From an uncultured Lachnospiraceae bacterium (GTDB lineage Bacteria > Bacillota > Clostridia > Lachnospirales > Lachnospiraceae), in NCBI GenBank assembly GCA_910588875.1, contig CAJURT010000008.1:47211-111210 (forward strand): 64,000 bases of DNA. Reading direction: 5' to 3'. The position numbers and the translations under genes are program-made. The notes beneath the pieces are model-generated. The model saw only the letters and a program-made list of their open reading frames with translations. It did not search any database and had not been told where the DNA came from. Of the stretch, positions 34,616 to 43,534 are shown in pieces (position 1 is the first letter of the stretch; each line of letters starts with the position of its first letter).

Positions 34616-34645
34616 ACATATTTTGCTTATTTACTTAGCCAGGCA

Positions 34646-35827
34646 TCATTCCCCGGTATAGGTAGCATAAGGAATATTGACACGCCAGGTGCCTACCACG
34701 TTTTCTGTCTCCACGTCTGCAAAGGTATCTGCGCCGCCCATGAAGTTTGCCGTAATCTTGGAAATGGTATTTGCCATACCCTCAGCATCCTGCTTGATGG
34801 TTCCGGTCATGGTACCCTTACCGATAGCTTCCTTCGCCGCATCCGTGGCATCCACGCCAAATACCGGAATCACGGTAGCGCTGCCGTCTTCCAGGTTGTA
34901 GCCTGCATTCTGCAGGGCTGTCACGGCACCGATAGCCATCTCGTCATTATTGGCAATTACCAACTCAACCATGTTGTTGTTGGCTTCGCTGTACTGGGAC
35001 AGGATTGTCTGCATATAGTTGTTGGCTGCTGCTGCTGACCACGCACCGTCCTGGTCTACCAGGTAAAGGTTGGTGTTGCTGCTGTCATAGAAGGACAGAG
35101 CCGGCTTGCTGCCTGCTGTCAGGACTGCATCTGCATCTTCCACGCCAAACTGGGTACGTGCAATAGCCTCGGCATTGCCCTCCTGGCCTTTGAACATAAC
35201 ATAGGAGATCACGCCGTCGCCGTTTAAGTCTACCGTGTCGTAGTTTGCCATCAGGTATTCACCGATCATCTCACCCTGCATATGGCCTGCCATCTCATAG
35301 TCTGTACCGACGAATACGCACTTGTCGTAGCCGCTGACCACTTCCTCACTTACGGAACGGTTAAAGAAGATCACCGGGATATTCTGGGCGCTTGCCTGGT
35401 CGATAATGTTCTGGGCCGCATCATCCGAACCGCTGTCCACCAGGTTCACAATCAGCAGGGAAGTGCCTTTGGCAATTGCCGTGGTAACCTGCTCGGTCTG
35501 AGTGGTCTGGCTGTTGTTGCTGTCATAATCCTGATAGGCAATCCCTGCTGAATCAAGGGCCGCATCCAGGGCAGAACGCACGCTGGAGATATACGTATCA
35601 CCATAAGTATAGTAGAATACGGAAACCTCACCATCCAGAGCCGCCGGAGCCTCAGCCTTTTTCTCATCCCCTGCCGCTGCCTCTGAGCCCTGGGCCTCAG
35701 CAGCTGTGGTCGCCTCTGATGCCGGGGCTGCAGTTGTCTCTGAAGACGAGCCGCCGCCACATGCTGCCAGAGAAAATACCATGCTGGATGCCAATGCCAT
35801 CGCCACTACTTTTCTTGTGAGTTTCAT
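34646..35827 (-). CDS. mglB: Galactose-type sugar-binding lipoprotein, MglB type
   Basis: 393 aa from the ATG at 35827 (GGGAGGAA upstream). Lipoprotein signal with LAAC, Ser/Thr/Ala/Glu linker (~22-60), then a periplasmic-binding fold. The MglB calcium loop DLNGDGVISYVMFKG and PVIFFNRSVSEE are present, as are LVIANNDEMAIGAV and FGVDATDAA lining the sugar site. First gene of the mgl operon. Delivers galactose, glucose or a related sugar to MglAC; exact ligand is inferred from family only. Confidence 0.92.
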   Translation of the reverse strand: MKLTRKVVAMALASSMVFSLAACGGGSSSETTAAPASEATTAAEAQGSEAAAGDEKKAEAPAALDGEVSVFYYTYGDTYISSVRSALDAALDSAGIAYQDYDSNNSQTTQTEQVTTAIAKGTSLLIVNLVDSGSDDAAQNIIDQASAQNIPVIFFNRSVSEEVVSGYDKCVFVGTDYEMAGHMQGEMIGEYLMANYDTVDLNGDGVISYVMFKGQEGNAEAIARTQFGVEDADAVLTAGSKPALSFYDSSNTNLYLVDQDGAWSAAAANNYMQTILSQYSEANNNMVELVIANNDEMAIGAVTALQNAGYNLEDGSATVIPVFGVDATDAAKEAIGKGTMTGTIKQDAEGMANTISKITANFMGGADTFADVETENVVGTWRVNIPYATYTGE

Positions 35828-35858
35828 GTTGATTCCTCCCTTAGATTTATAATGTGGT

Positions 35859-35958
35859 TTTTGCCAGTTTTCATCAATATGTATCACTGGCAAAACTATT
35901 ATACTATTTTTTTTTACGATTTTCTATAAGTTTTTTTACGATTTTCTACGATTTTTTT
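35859..35958 (-). promoter_or_regulatory. mgl promoter with regulator direct repeats and leader inverted repeat
   Basis: Minus-strand -10 TATAAT is at 35898-35903. TTTTTTTACGATTTTCTA (plus-strand reading) occurs at 35909-35926 and 35931-35948, 22 bp apart, and a third ACGATTTT at 35948-35955. The nearer copy covers the -35 position. Perfect arms TTTTGCCAGT (35859-35868) and ACTGGCAAAA (35886-35895) lie at the transcription start. Two-turn spacing of direct repeats fits AraC/YesN-type activators. Confidence 0.6.
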
Positions 35959-35973
35959 AAAACTTTTCTCTTT

Positions 35974-36996
35974 TTAAGGATTTTTTTCAACAATCTGCTG
36001 AGGACATTGATAATATTTCCCATTTTCCAGTGTCAGTTCCCGGCGGATATCCTGCCCCATGGCTTTGTCCACTGCAATCGCAAAAATAGCCCCTGCATAC
36101 CGTTCTTTGTCACTGGAAACCGTCCCCATAAGCCTGCCGCTTTCCACTGCCTCCAGCCCGGGCGTCGTCCCGTCGATCCCCACCAGGTTGATTCCCTTTA
36201 CCTCCGCACGTTCCAGGGCATCAATCGCCCCCAAAGCCATATCGTCGTTATTGCAAACCACCAGTTCAATCATATCCGGATACTGTTCCAGCCACTGTTC
36301 CATCAGTGCAGAAGCCTGGCTTCTCTCCCAGTTGGCAATCCCGCCGGTGATTTTCTCAATAGGCACCCCTCCGTCCTTAAGGGTTTGGATAGACCATTCC
36401 GTCCGGATTAGGGAATCCTGATGGCTGCTCTCCCCCTCCAGCAGCACATAGCTGACCACCCCATCCCCATTCCGGTCCAAGCTGGCCGGATCCTCACGGT
36501 AGCGGTCCACCACAATGCTTCCCTGCAGAACCGCAGACTCCCTGGCCTCGGCCCCCACATAATAAAGCTGGTCCCACCGGTCCATATCCTCCTCCACCGG
36601 CTTCCGGTTAAAAAACACCACCGGAATCTCTGCAGTCATCGCCTTATCAATCATAGCGGAGGCCGCCGTCCTGTCAACAGGGTTGATGCACATCACATCA
36701 CAGCCCAGGGAAATAAAACGTTCCACCTGGTTATTCTGGGTGTTCTGGCTCCCTTTGGCATCCTGGATGTCCAGCGTCACCTTTACCCCATGTTCCTGCT
36801 CATATTCCTTGGCGCACTTCTCCAGTTCCCCCCGGATATTATTAATAAACGTGTCATCCCCCCGGTATAAACTCACTCCGATCCGGATTGACTTTTTCTC
36901 CTCTGCCTTCTCCATCCCCCCACAGCCCGGAAGCAAAAGCACCACACATATCCAGGCCAAAAACCGCCATACATGGCCAAAGTTCCTTTTCTCCAT
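35974..36996 (-). CDS. Second MglB-like sugar-binding lipoprotein (probable sensor)
   Basis: 340 aa from the ATG at 36996 with AGGGG 7 nt upstream; an ATG at 37020 overlaps the previous stop (ATGA) and is an alternative adding eight residues. Lipoprotein signal ending LPGC, then an MglB-type fold retaining the calcium loop SLDRNGDGVVSYVLLEG, PVVFFNRKPVEE, LVVCNNDDMALGAI and GIDGTTPG. It closely mirrors the transporter's MglB but sits in the kinase operon, so it may bind the same sugar for sensing, as XylFII-LytS and ChvE-like systems do. Confidence 0.85.
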   Translation of the reverse strand: MEKRNFGHVWRFLAWICVVLLLPGCGGMEKAEEKKSIRIGVSLYRGDDTFINNIRGELEKCAKEYEQEHGVKVTLDIQDAKGSQNTQNNQVERFISLGCDVMCINPVDRTAASAMIDKAMTAEIPVVFFNRKPVEEDMDRWDQLYYVGAEARESAVLQGSIVVDRYREDPASLDRNGDGVVSYVLLEGESSHQDSLIRTEWSIQTLKDGGVPIEKITGGIANWERSQASALMEQWLEQYPDMIELVVCNNDDMALGAIDALERAEVKGINLVGIDGTTPGLEAVESGRLMGTVSSDKERYAGAIFAIAVDKAMGQDIRRELTLENGKYYQCPQQIVEKNP

Positions 36997-37016
36997 CGTA
37001 TCGCCCCTAAGTTCCT

Positions 37017-37991
37017 TCATTCAATTGGATATAACATTTTCTCATACTCTAAATTCCGCAAATCTTCCTGCCGGATGAAACGGCTCTCCAGATATCCCAA
37101 AGCCTCCGCTGTCTGGTTCCCTGCCAGTTCGACCGCCATCTTCACGCTCAGATACCCGGCAGAAAAATCATCGGTCACACAAAGCCCTTGTATCACCCCG
37201 CGGTCCAGGTAATTAAGCAGGCGGACCGTAGTCCCCCTCCCGTACAGCCCGCCAATCCCGGGGGCCATCCCTGGCTCTGACAATGCCTGGGCCACCTCTG
37301 CCAGGCATACCGGATCCAGCGCTGCTATGACTGCCCTCACCCCGTCTTTGCGTGCCACTTCCCCGGCTGCTTTCTTCCACTCCCCTGCATTTCCCCCTTC
37401 CTGCTCCACAATCTCATACCCGGCCGGTTCCAGAACGCTCAAAACCCCGTCCCGGAACCGTCTGCTGACCTCATCCGGATTCCGTTCCCCAAACAGATAC
37501 ACCCTTTTCCCCTTTTGGTCCCGGATGATCTGGGCCGCCAGTTCCTGCCCCATATGGTAATAATCAAACCCGATCCTTCCTATGGGCCCATCCCCACCAG
37601 TCCCCGTCTCTGAATTCAGCAGGACCAATGGCACATTGAGACCTTTTTCTGTTTGCATCCCGAGTATTGCTTCCCCGTCCACCGGGGATACAATCAATGC
37701 CCTGCAGCCATCCTGCTGCTCCCGCAGGATCAGCTCCTCCTGTTGTTTCCTGCTTCCCTTGTCATAAAGGGTAATAAAACTCACATCCGCATGGAACTCC
37801 ATGGCTGCCCGGTCCATGCCCTTCCTGAAATTCACATAATTATCGTCAGATGTATCTTCTATGATTACCGAAACCCCATATATCGGGGTTTCTTTTTCTT
37901 TTATTATCAGATTGGTGGAGGACAGCAAAAATAGCAGGACCAGGATCATCCCATACAAGGCCCACAGCATCTTTTCTTTCCTGGTCATCAT
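37017..37991 (-). CDS. Membrane-anchored sugar-binding-fold protein (probable extracytoplasmic sensor)
   Basis: 324 aa. Short basic N-terminus and one uncleaved membrane segment (~9-27, no lipobox Cys), then a LacI/RbsB-type binding fold starting YGVSVIIEDTSDDNYVNF, with ALIVSPVDGEA and VPLVLLNSET typical of the family. Start overlaps the kinase stop (ATGA) and its stop overlaps the next binding-protein start, so all are translationally coupled. Membrane tethering and operon position suggest it partners the kinase as a ligand sensor. Confidence 0.8.
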   Translation of the reverse strand: MMTRKEKMLWALYGMILVLLFLLSSTNLIIKEKETPIYGVSVIIEDTSDDNYVNFRKGMDRAAMEFHADVSFITLYDKGSRKQQEELILREQQDGCRALIVSPVDGEAILGMQTEKGLNVPLVLLNSETGTGGDGPIGRIGFDYYHMGQELAAQIIRDQKGKRVYLFGERNPDEVSRRFRDGVLSVLEPAGYEIVEQEGGNAGEWKKAAGEVARKDGVRAVIAALDPVCLAEVAQALSEPGMAPGIGGLYGRGTTVRLLNYLDRGVIQGLCVTDDFSAGYLSVKMAVELAGNQTAEALGYLESRFIRQEDLRNLEYEKMLYPIE

Positions 37992-39784
37992 GGCGTCCCC
38001 TCCTCTGCCAGTTCTTCAAACGGCACTGCCGGCAGGCATATTTTGATGATGGTGCCCTCATCCGGCTCCGACCAGATGGAAAGCCCGTACTCCTCCCCAA
38101 AATACAGGCGGATCCGCTCATTGACATTTTTTACGCCAATCCCGGAACCGCGGCGGGAGGAGGCATGGGTTTTGCCTGTGAGAAGCCCTTCCACCTGCTC
38201 CGGAGTCATGCCCAGCCCGTTATCCTCCACCGTAAAAAGCAGCTTCCTGCCCTCCAGGCGCACCTTTATCCGGATTTGCCCCTCCCCGTCCATAAACTCC
38301 ATTCCATGGTAGATGGCATTCTCCACCAGGGGCTGCAGCATCAGTTTCAGGGAGGCCAGGGAAAGGACTTCCGGCTCCGGCTCAATCTGGTAGGTAAACT
38401 TATTTTTAAATCGGGTCTGCTGGATCATCAGATAATTACGGACATGCTCCAGTTCATCCCGCACCGGGATAATGCTCCGCCCCTTGCTTAAGCTGATGCG
38501 GAAAAAACGGGCCAGGGCAGTTACCACCTTAACCGCCTCCTGCTTCTGCTCATTTTCAATCATCCACACGATAATATCCAGGGTGTTATAAAGGAAATGG
38601 GGGTTGATCTGGGACTGCAGGGTATCAAATTCGCTTTTGCGCTTCGATTCATGCTCCGCCACAATGTCCTCCATCAATGCCTGTATCCGTTTTGCCATGT
38701 CGCCGATGGATCTTCCAAGGTGCCGGATCTCATAGGAACCTCCCATATATACCTCCGTGTCCAGCGCCCCTTCCTCCAGGGCATTGACCGACTTTTCCAG
38801 TTCCTGGATCGGGGCAGTGATCCGGGAGGAAATATAGGAATTGACAAGAGCCAGCAAAAACAGGAAAAAGGCAACCACAAACACCATAAACAGCCTGGTC
38901 TTTAAATTATTGAGGGAAAAACCCTGTTCCGGCGTCACCCCGATGATTTTCCACCCGGTATACCCGACCAGCTTCACCACCACATCCCGCTGCTTCCCCT
39001 CATAGGCTTCCCGGTAACTGCCCCCTCGGTAATCATAAGCAGCAGCCGTATTTTCACGGGCCAGGCCTGCATCGATCAGCTGCATTTTGGGATGGTAAAT
39101 CAGTTCCCCGCCGCTGCTGACCAGGTACAGATATCCCTGGTTCCCCATGGCCACATTGTCCAAAAGCTGTTTCAGGCTGCCATACGCAATGTCAATGAGC
39201 AGAACTCCCTGGTCCGTAGATGTGCCCTGGGTAATCTCCACTGCCCGGGAGAGGGAGATGACCCACCGGTACTGGTTCTCGCTGTTGTCAAAAATATATT
39301 GTACATGGGGCATGGAAAAATGGAAATTTTCCGGCCTCTCCAGAGAATTTTTGAACCATTCCTCCCCGGTCACGTCCATGCCTGTCTTTAAGCGGGCAGC
39401 CGGCACGGCAGACAGGATTTCCCCTTTCTTAGACAGCAGGGCAATATTGGAAACGGAGTCCTTGTTATTGTCGTAAAGCAGGGTGATCTCACTGTTTACC
39501 ACCTCCGCCTCCGTGGAGAGGTCCGCATTTTTGATCACCCCGTAGTAGAGGGAATCCGACAGTTTCATAATCGTCCGCAGATAAGAATCCACCGACATGC
39601 TGACCTGGCTGATCACCGCCTGGTTTTCTTCCCGGATGGTGGCCGTAAGCTGGGCCTCCAGACGCCCGTAGAGGGATATGCCGATGAGAAGGATCATCAC
39701 CAGGGCTGTGACCGTGAAATAGACAAAAATCGTGTAGCGGATGCTGGTTTCCTGCAGAAAATCAGGTTTCTTTATCTTCGCCAT
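37988..39784 (-). CDS. Sensor histidine kinase with Cache domain, YesM type
   Basis: 598 aa. First membrane segment (~15-38), large extracytoplasmic dCache-like domain (~40-300) with SLYYGVIKNADLSTEAE and GYLYLVSSGGELIYHP, second membrane segment (~302-322), HAMP (~325-378), His_kinase with QINPHFLYNTLD and HATPase with PLVENAIYHGM and DNGLGM. Pairs with the AraC-type regulator upstream in the operon and two binding proteins downstream, probably to sense extracellular sugar. Confidence 0.9.
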   Translation of the reverse strand: MAKIKKPDFLQETSIRYTIFVYFTVTALVMILLIGISLYGRLEAQLTATIREENQAVISQVSMSVDSYLRTIMKLSDSLYYGVIKNADLSTEAEVVNSEITLLYDNNKDSVSNIALLSKKGEILSAVPAARLKTGMDVTGEEWFKNSLERPENFHFSMPHVQYIFDNSENQYRWVISLSRAVEITQGTSTDQGVLLIDIAYGSLKQLLDNVAMGNQGYLYLVSSGGELIYHPKMQLIDAGLARENTAAAYDYRGGSYREAYEGKQRDVVVKLVGYTGWKIIGVTPEQGFSLNNLKTRLFMVFVVAFFLFLLALVNSYISSRITAPIQELEKSVNALEEGALDTEVYMGGSYEIRHLGRSIGDMAKRIQALMEDIVAEHESKRKSEFDTLQSQINPHFLYNTLDIIVWMIENEQKQEAVKVVTALARFFRISLSKGRSIIPVRDELEHVRNYLMIQQTRFKNKFTYQIEPEPEVLSLASLKLMLQPLVENAIYHGMEFMDGEGQIRIKVRLEGRKLLFTVEDNGLGMTPEQVEGLLTGKTHASSRRGSGIGVKNVNERIRLYFGEEYGLSIWSEPDEGTIIKICLPAVPFEELAEEGTP

Positions 39785-39802
39785 AATCCTCCCCTGCCCA
39801 GG

Positions 39803-41416
39803 TCAGACATTCCGGAACTTCGTGGGGGATACCCCGTATTTTTTCTTAAATACGTAGCTGAAATAGTTCTGTTCCTGGTACCCCACCTTCCGGGCAATCA
39901 CATACGTCTTGTCATTGGTTTCATTCAGCAGTTCCACCGCCTTACTGAGCCGCACCTCAGTCAGGTAGGCCACATAGGTTTTGCCCGTCTCCTTCCGGAA
40001 CATGGTGGAAAAATAAGCCGGGCTCATGTGAAGCTGGCGGCAGATCATCTCCACCGACAATTCAGGATCCGGATAATGTTCCTGGATGTAGAGTTTCGCC
40101 TCCTCGATCACCTGCCTGGTAGTGCTGTCCCGCCGCTGGTTGATTGACTCATTCATCTGGCATGCCACCTGTGCCAGCCATAGGGTAAACGCCTCTCTCT
40201 GCTGGCCGTTGCCCATCAGCCTCGCAAAGCCGCCGTCCCTCTCAAAAATCTGCTGCAGATCCATATCATACTGCTGCATGAGCCGGGTCACGCAATTGAC
40301 CAGCGACAGCTGGTACACCTGGCACTGGCTGGCATGGACCTTGGCGTCGTCCATCCTTGCCATCAGCCCCCGCACCGTTTCCCCAATGCTTTCGGAAGTG
40401 CCGAATTTGATCTGTGCCTCCAGTTCCGCCTCATCCTTCTCCTCCAGCTTCAGCTTCCCCCGGCTGACCGGCTCCATGTCGTTGATATAGATGGTCCCCC
40501 CTGCCCCCACAATCGCCTTATACCCCAAAGCATCTATGGCCGATTGGTAGGATCTGCCGATTTCCTCCAATGCCTGGCTGCTATGGCCTACCCCGATGGT
40601 CACCGTCACTTCCAGGATCCGGCGTATCTCCTTGCAGATATCCCCCAAAAGGTCAATAAAACTGGTCTGGGTATTCCTTCCGTCAATCGCTGCAATGATG
40701 GTAATGCCGCCAGTGGAATTGAATGTGGTAAAGCGGAAATATTCCCGGAGGTTATCCTCCACCAGCTGCCTGACGGAAATGGGGATCAGCTTCTGTTCCT
40801 GCTGAAGGGATAAAGGCTGCCCCTCCTCCCGTTCCTCCGGTTCCACGCTGATCACTGCCGCCAGCCATTTACGGGCGCCTAAAATGTCCACCCCGTACTC
40901 CTCCAGCTTTGGGGTTACCTCCCCGTCCGGAATATCCCCCCGGACAAAATCATTTAAGAAAAGTTCCCGGATAATAGGCAGGCTGTTTTGGTAGCTTTCC
41001 CGCAGCAGGCGGACATTGCGCCGCTGCTCAATCTCTTCGTCCAGGCTGTCCCTCACCCGGTTTAAGATCTCCGTCAGTTCCTCCACATTCACCGGCTTTA
41101 GGATATATTCCGTCACATTCAGCTTGATGGCCTGCTGGGCATACTCAAAATCGTCGTACCCGGAAAAGATCAGCACCTTGATGGAGGGATATTTCTGGCG
41201 TATCCTCGCTGTGAGGGACAGGCCGTCCATGTAGGGCATCCGAATGTCCGTCATTACCACATCGGGTTTCAGCTGCTCGATCTTTTCCAGTGCTTCCTCC
41301 CCGTTGTCCGCATCCCCGGCCACCTCAAAGCCGAGGCTCTCCCAGTCAATTTTACGGATGATGGCCTTGCGGACCTCCTCCTCATCGTCTGCCAGCAGGA
41401 TTCGATAGGTACTCAT
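39803..41416 (-). CDS. Response regulator with AraC-type DNA-binding domain
   Basis: 537 aa. Receiver (1-~120) with ADDEEEV and acceptor Asp in VVMTDIRMPYMDGLSL, a long central helical/GGDEF-like regulatory region (~140-400), and a C-terminal AraC DNA-binding domain (~435-537; MICRQLHMSPAYFSTMFRK and TYVIARKVGYQEQNYFSYVF). The large size with a middle domain is typical of YesN regulators of sugar uptake. Its start overlaps the cobD stop by 4 nt (ATGA). Likely target: the mgl promoter repeats at 35909-35955. Confidence 0.9.
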   Translation of the reverse strand: MSTYRILLADDEEEVRKAIIRKIDWESLGFEVAGDADNGEEALEKIEQLKPDVVMTDIRMPYMDGLSLTARIRQKYPSIKVLIFSGYDDFEYAQQAIKLNVTEYILKPVNVEELTEILNRVRDSLDEEIEQRRNVRLLRESYQNSLPIIRELFLNDFVRGDIPDGEVTPKLEEYGVDILGARKWLAAVISVEPEEREEGQPLSLQQEQKLIPISVRQLVEDNLREYFRFTTFNSTGGITIIAAIDGRNTQTSFIDLLGDICKEIRRILEVTVTIGVGHSSQALEEIGRSYQSAIDALGYKAIVGAGGTIYINDMEPVSRGKLKLEEKDEAELEAQIKFGTSESIGETVRGLMARMDDAKVHASQCQVYQLSLVNCVTRLMQQYDMDLQQIFERDGGFARLMGNGQQREAFTLWLAQVACQMNESINQRRDSTTRQVIEEAKLYIQEHYPDPELSVEMICRQLHMSPAYFSTMFRKETGKTYVAYLTEVRLSKAVELLNETNDKTYVIARKVGYQEQNYFSYVFKKKYGVSPTKFRNV

Positions 41417-42537
41417 ATCACGGGATTCCTTTCTTTCTCATTTTTTCCTTGTACAGCCATGCGGACTGCATCCAAAAGCTTCTCGTTCTCTTCCCGGGTG
41501 CGGATTGCTGTCCGGTAATAGCGGAAGGCAGGATCCTTGCCGGGCAAACCACTGCCGCTGCTGCCTAACCCGGCAAAATTGCTGCAGTCCCGGATCAGGA
41601 TCCCCTTTTCCCGCAGCTGCTCCCAGAGATTCCCGTGGCTGTCCTCCTCCACATCCTTAAAGAGCAGGTAATTGGCCTGGGAAGGAAACACACAAAACCC
41701 AAGTTTTGTAAGCCCGTCCCCCACATACTCCCGCTCCCTCCTAAGCAGGCTTCTGACCTGTTCCAAATAGTCCTTCTCCTCCAATGCCGCAACCCCGGCC
41801 TCCTGGGCTGGCAGCGACACGCTCCAGGGCTGTCCCGTCTGGCGCAGCTTCCCTGCAACCCCAGGATCCCCGCAGACCGCATAACCCAGCCGGAGCCCCG
41901 CCAAAGCATAGGATTTGGTAAATGCCCGGAGAATCACGGCCTCTGGCCAGTCCCGGATATTTCCCATAAATGTGTAGGTATCCGGCCGGTCCAAAAACTC
42001 GCAGAAGCATTCATCCAGCACGCAAAAAACCTGCTTGTCCCGGCAGGCCTGCAAAAGCTGTGCCACCTGCCTGTTTGGTACCGCCTGCCCGGTCGGGTTG
42101 TTGGGATTGCAGAGGAACAGGATATCCCCCTCCTCCAAAAACCTGGCCAATTCCCCTACGTCCACCCGGAAATTCTCCTCCTCCCGCAGCCCGTAATGCC
42201 GCACCTGGCAGCCCACAGCCGAAAGGGCCCGCCCGTATTCCGAAAAGGTAGGCGAAGGCAGCAGGGCTTTTCGCGGCCTTATCCCAAAAGCCAGCCGGTA
42301 AATCAGGTCTGCCGCCCCGTTGCCGCAGGCAATCCGTTCTTCCTCCACCCCGTGATGCCCTGCCAATTTCCGCCTCAGCTGCCTGCATTCCGGATCCGGG
42401 TAGCTGTCCCAGTGTCCCACTGAATCCCGGAGGATCTGCTGCACCCCAGGGGGAATGCCAAGGGGATTGACGTTCACGGAAAAATCGTAGGTTATCTTTT
42501 TATGGTAAATATCTCCTCCATGAAGCATATATGCCAT
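41413..42537 (-). CDS. cobD: Threonine-phosphate decarboxylase, CobD (Salmonella naming)
   Basis: 374 aa from the ATG at 42537 (AAAGAGGCAG upstream, weak; a TTG at 42564 directly after the cbiB stop is an alternative). PLP-dependent fold-type I enzyme. The N-terminal HGGD, SVNVNPLG and the PLP lysine in AFTKSYALAGLRLGY mark it as CobD/CobC rather than HisC. It makes (R)-1-amino-2-propanol phosphate, the linker of the cobalamin nucleotide loop, which CbiB attaches. Last cob gene of the operon. Confidence 0.9.
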   Translation of the reverse strand: MAYMLHGGDIYHKKITYDFSVNVNPLGIPPGVQQILRDSVGHWDSYPDPECRQLRRKLAGHHGVEEERIACGNGAADLIYRLAFGIRPRKALLPSPTFSEYGRALSAVGCQVRHYGLREEENFRVDVGELARFLEEGDILFLCNPNNPTGQAVPNRQVAQLLQACRDKQVFCVLDECFCEFLDRPDTYTFMGNIRDWPEAVILRAFTKSYALAGLRLGYAVCGDPGVAGKLRQTGQPWSVSLPAQEAGVAALEEKDYLEQVRSLLRREREYVGDGLTKLGFCVFPSQANYLLFKDVEEDSHGNLWEQLREKGILIRDCSNFAGLGSSGSGLPGKDPAFRYYRTAIRTREENEKLLDAVRMAVQGKNEKERNPVI

Positions 42538-42564
42538 TGTTTTCTGCCTCTTTCTGTCTTCCAA

Positions 42565-43530
42565 TTACAGCAGCAGGGCTCCCAGGGAAATCCCAAGCCC
42601 TGCTGCCAATGCCATCCATGAGCCGGCCATCATCAGCCGGTTCACCTCCGGGATATCCTGGGCCACGGCTTTCCTTGTCCCATCTCCGATTACCGGCTTT
42701 TCCTGCAACACGCCGAAATACCAGGCCGGGCCTGCAAGTTCTATCCCCAGTGCACCGGCACATGCCGCCTCTCCCTGGGCAGAATTGGGGCTTTTGTGGC
42801 AATATCTGTCCCGGCGCCAAATCCTCCATGCTCTTTTTCCGTCAAACCCCGGCAGCAGCCAGGCAGCCCCGATTAAAAACAATGCGGCCAGGCGCGCCGG
42901 TATCAGGTTCGCCAGGTCGTCCAGCCTGGCAGCAGCCCGCCCAAAATACCGGTACTTTTCATTTTTGTATCCAACCATGGAATCCATAGTATTGACCGCC
43001 TTGTAGAAAAACCCCAGGGCCGGACCCCCAAGGAACAGATAAAAAAGCGGGGCAATTACCCCATCTGAGGTATTTTCCGCCACGGTCTCCACCGCTGCCC
43101 GGATAATCCCCTCCTCAGATAATGGTTCCGTATCCCTCCCGACGATCCGGGACACCGCCCACTTTGCCTTTTCTTCATCCCCCTCCTGTAATGCATCATA
43201 CACCTTCATGCTCTCTGTTTTCAGCGATTTTGCTGCCAGAATCTGTCCGTCCATCACGCACATAACCAGGAAACGAACTGCCGGGTGAATTCTTCCCGCA
43301 GCCGCCAAAACCCCGGCAGCGACGCTTCCGGCCACAATGGGAACCAGCACTGCCAGCACCCCGCCTGCCAGCAGCTGTCCTGCCCTTCCTGCCGGAAAAA
43401 GCCGCCTCAGCAGCCCTTCCAGAGAACCGGTCAGCCAGCCGATTGCCCGTATCGGGTGCCACCAGCCTTCCGGATCTCCAATCCATTGATCCAGCAAAAA
43501 ACCAATCCCTGCCGCCATTGCCAGTTCCAT
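42565..43530 (-). CDS. cbiB: Adenosylcobinamide-phosphate synthase CbiB
   Basis: 321 aa membrane enzyme. Starts with a hydrophobic segment then DQWIGDPEGWWHPIRAIG, the CbiB signature; also AAVETVAENTSDGVIAPLFY and NTMDSMVGYKNEKYRYFG. Joins aminopropanol phosphate to adenosylcobyric acid. Fits the neighbouring cobD, whose product it uses. AAGGGG precedes the ATG. Length normal. Confidence 0.93.
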   Translation of the reverse strand: MELAMAAGIGFLLDQWIGDPEGWWHPIRAIGWLTGSLEGLLRRLFPAGRAGQLLAGGVLAVLVPIVAGSVAAGVLAAAGRIHPAVRFLVMCVMDGQILAAKSLKTESMKVYDALQEGDEEKAKWAVSRIVGRDTEPLSEEGIIRAAVETVAENTSDGVIAPLFYLFLGGPALGFFYKAVNTMDSMVGYKNEKYRYFGRAAARLDDLANLIPARLAALFLIGAAWLLPGFDGKRAWRIWRRDRYCHKSPNSAQGEAACAGALGIELAGPAWYFGVLQEKPVIGDGTRKAVAQDIPEVNRLMMAGSWMALAAGLGISLGALLL

Positions 43531-43534
43531 GCCG

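Noticed and set aside
34512..34619. Longer mglA start including the intergenic hairpin
   Set aside because: The extra 36 residues come from the hairpin, and a GGAGGTG is ideally placed before the TTG at 34511.
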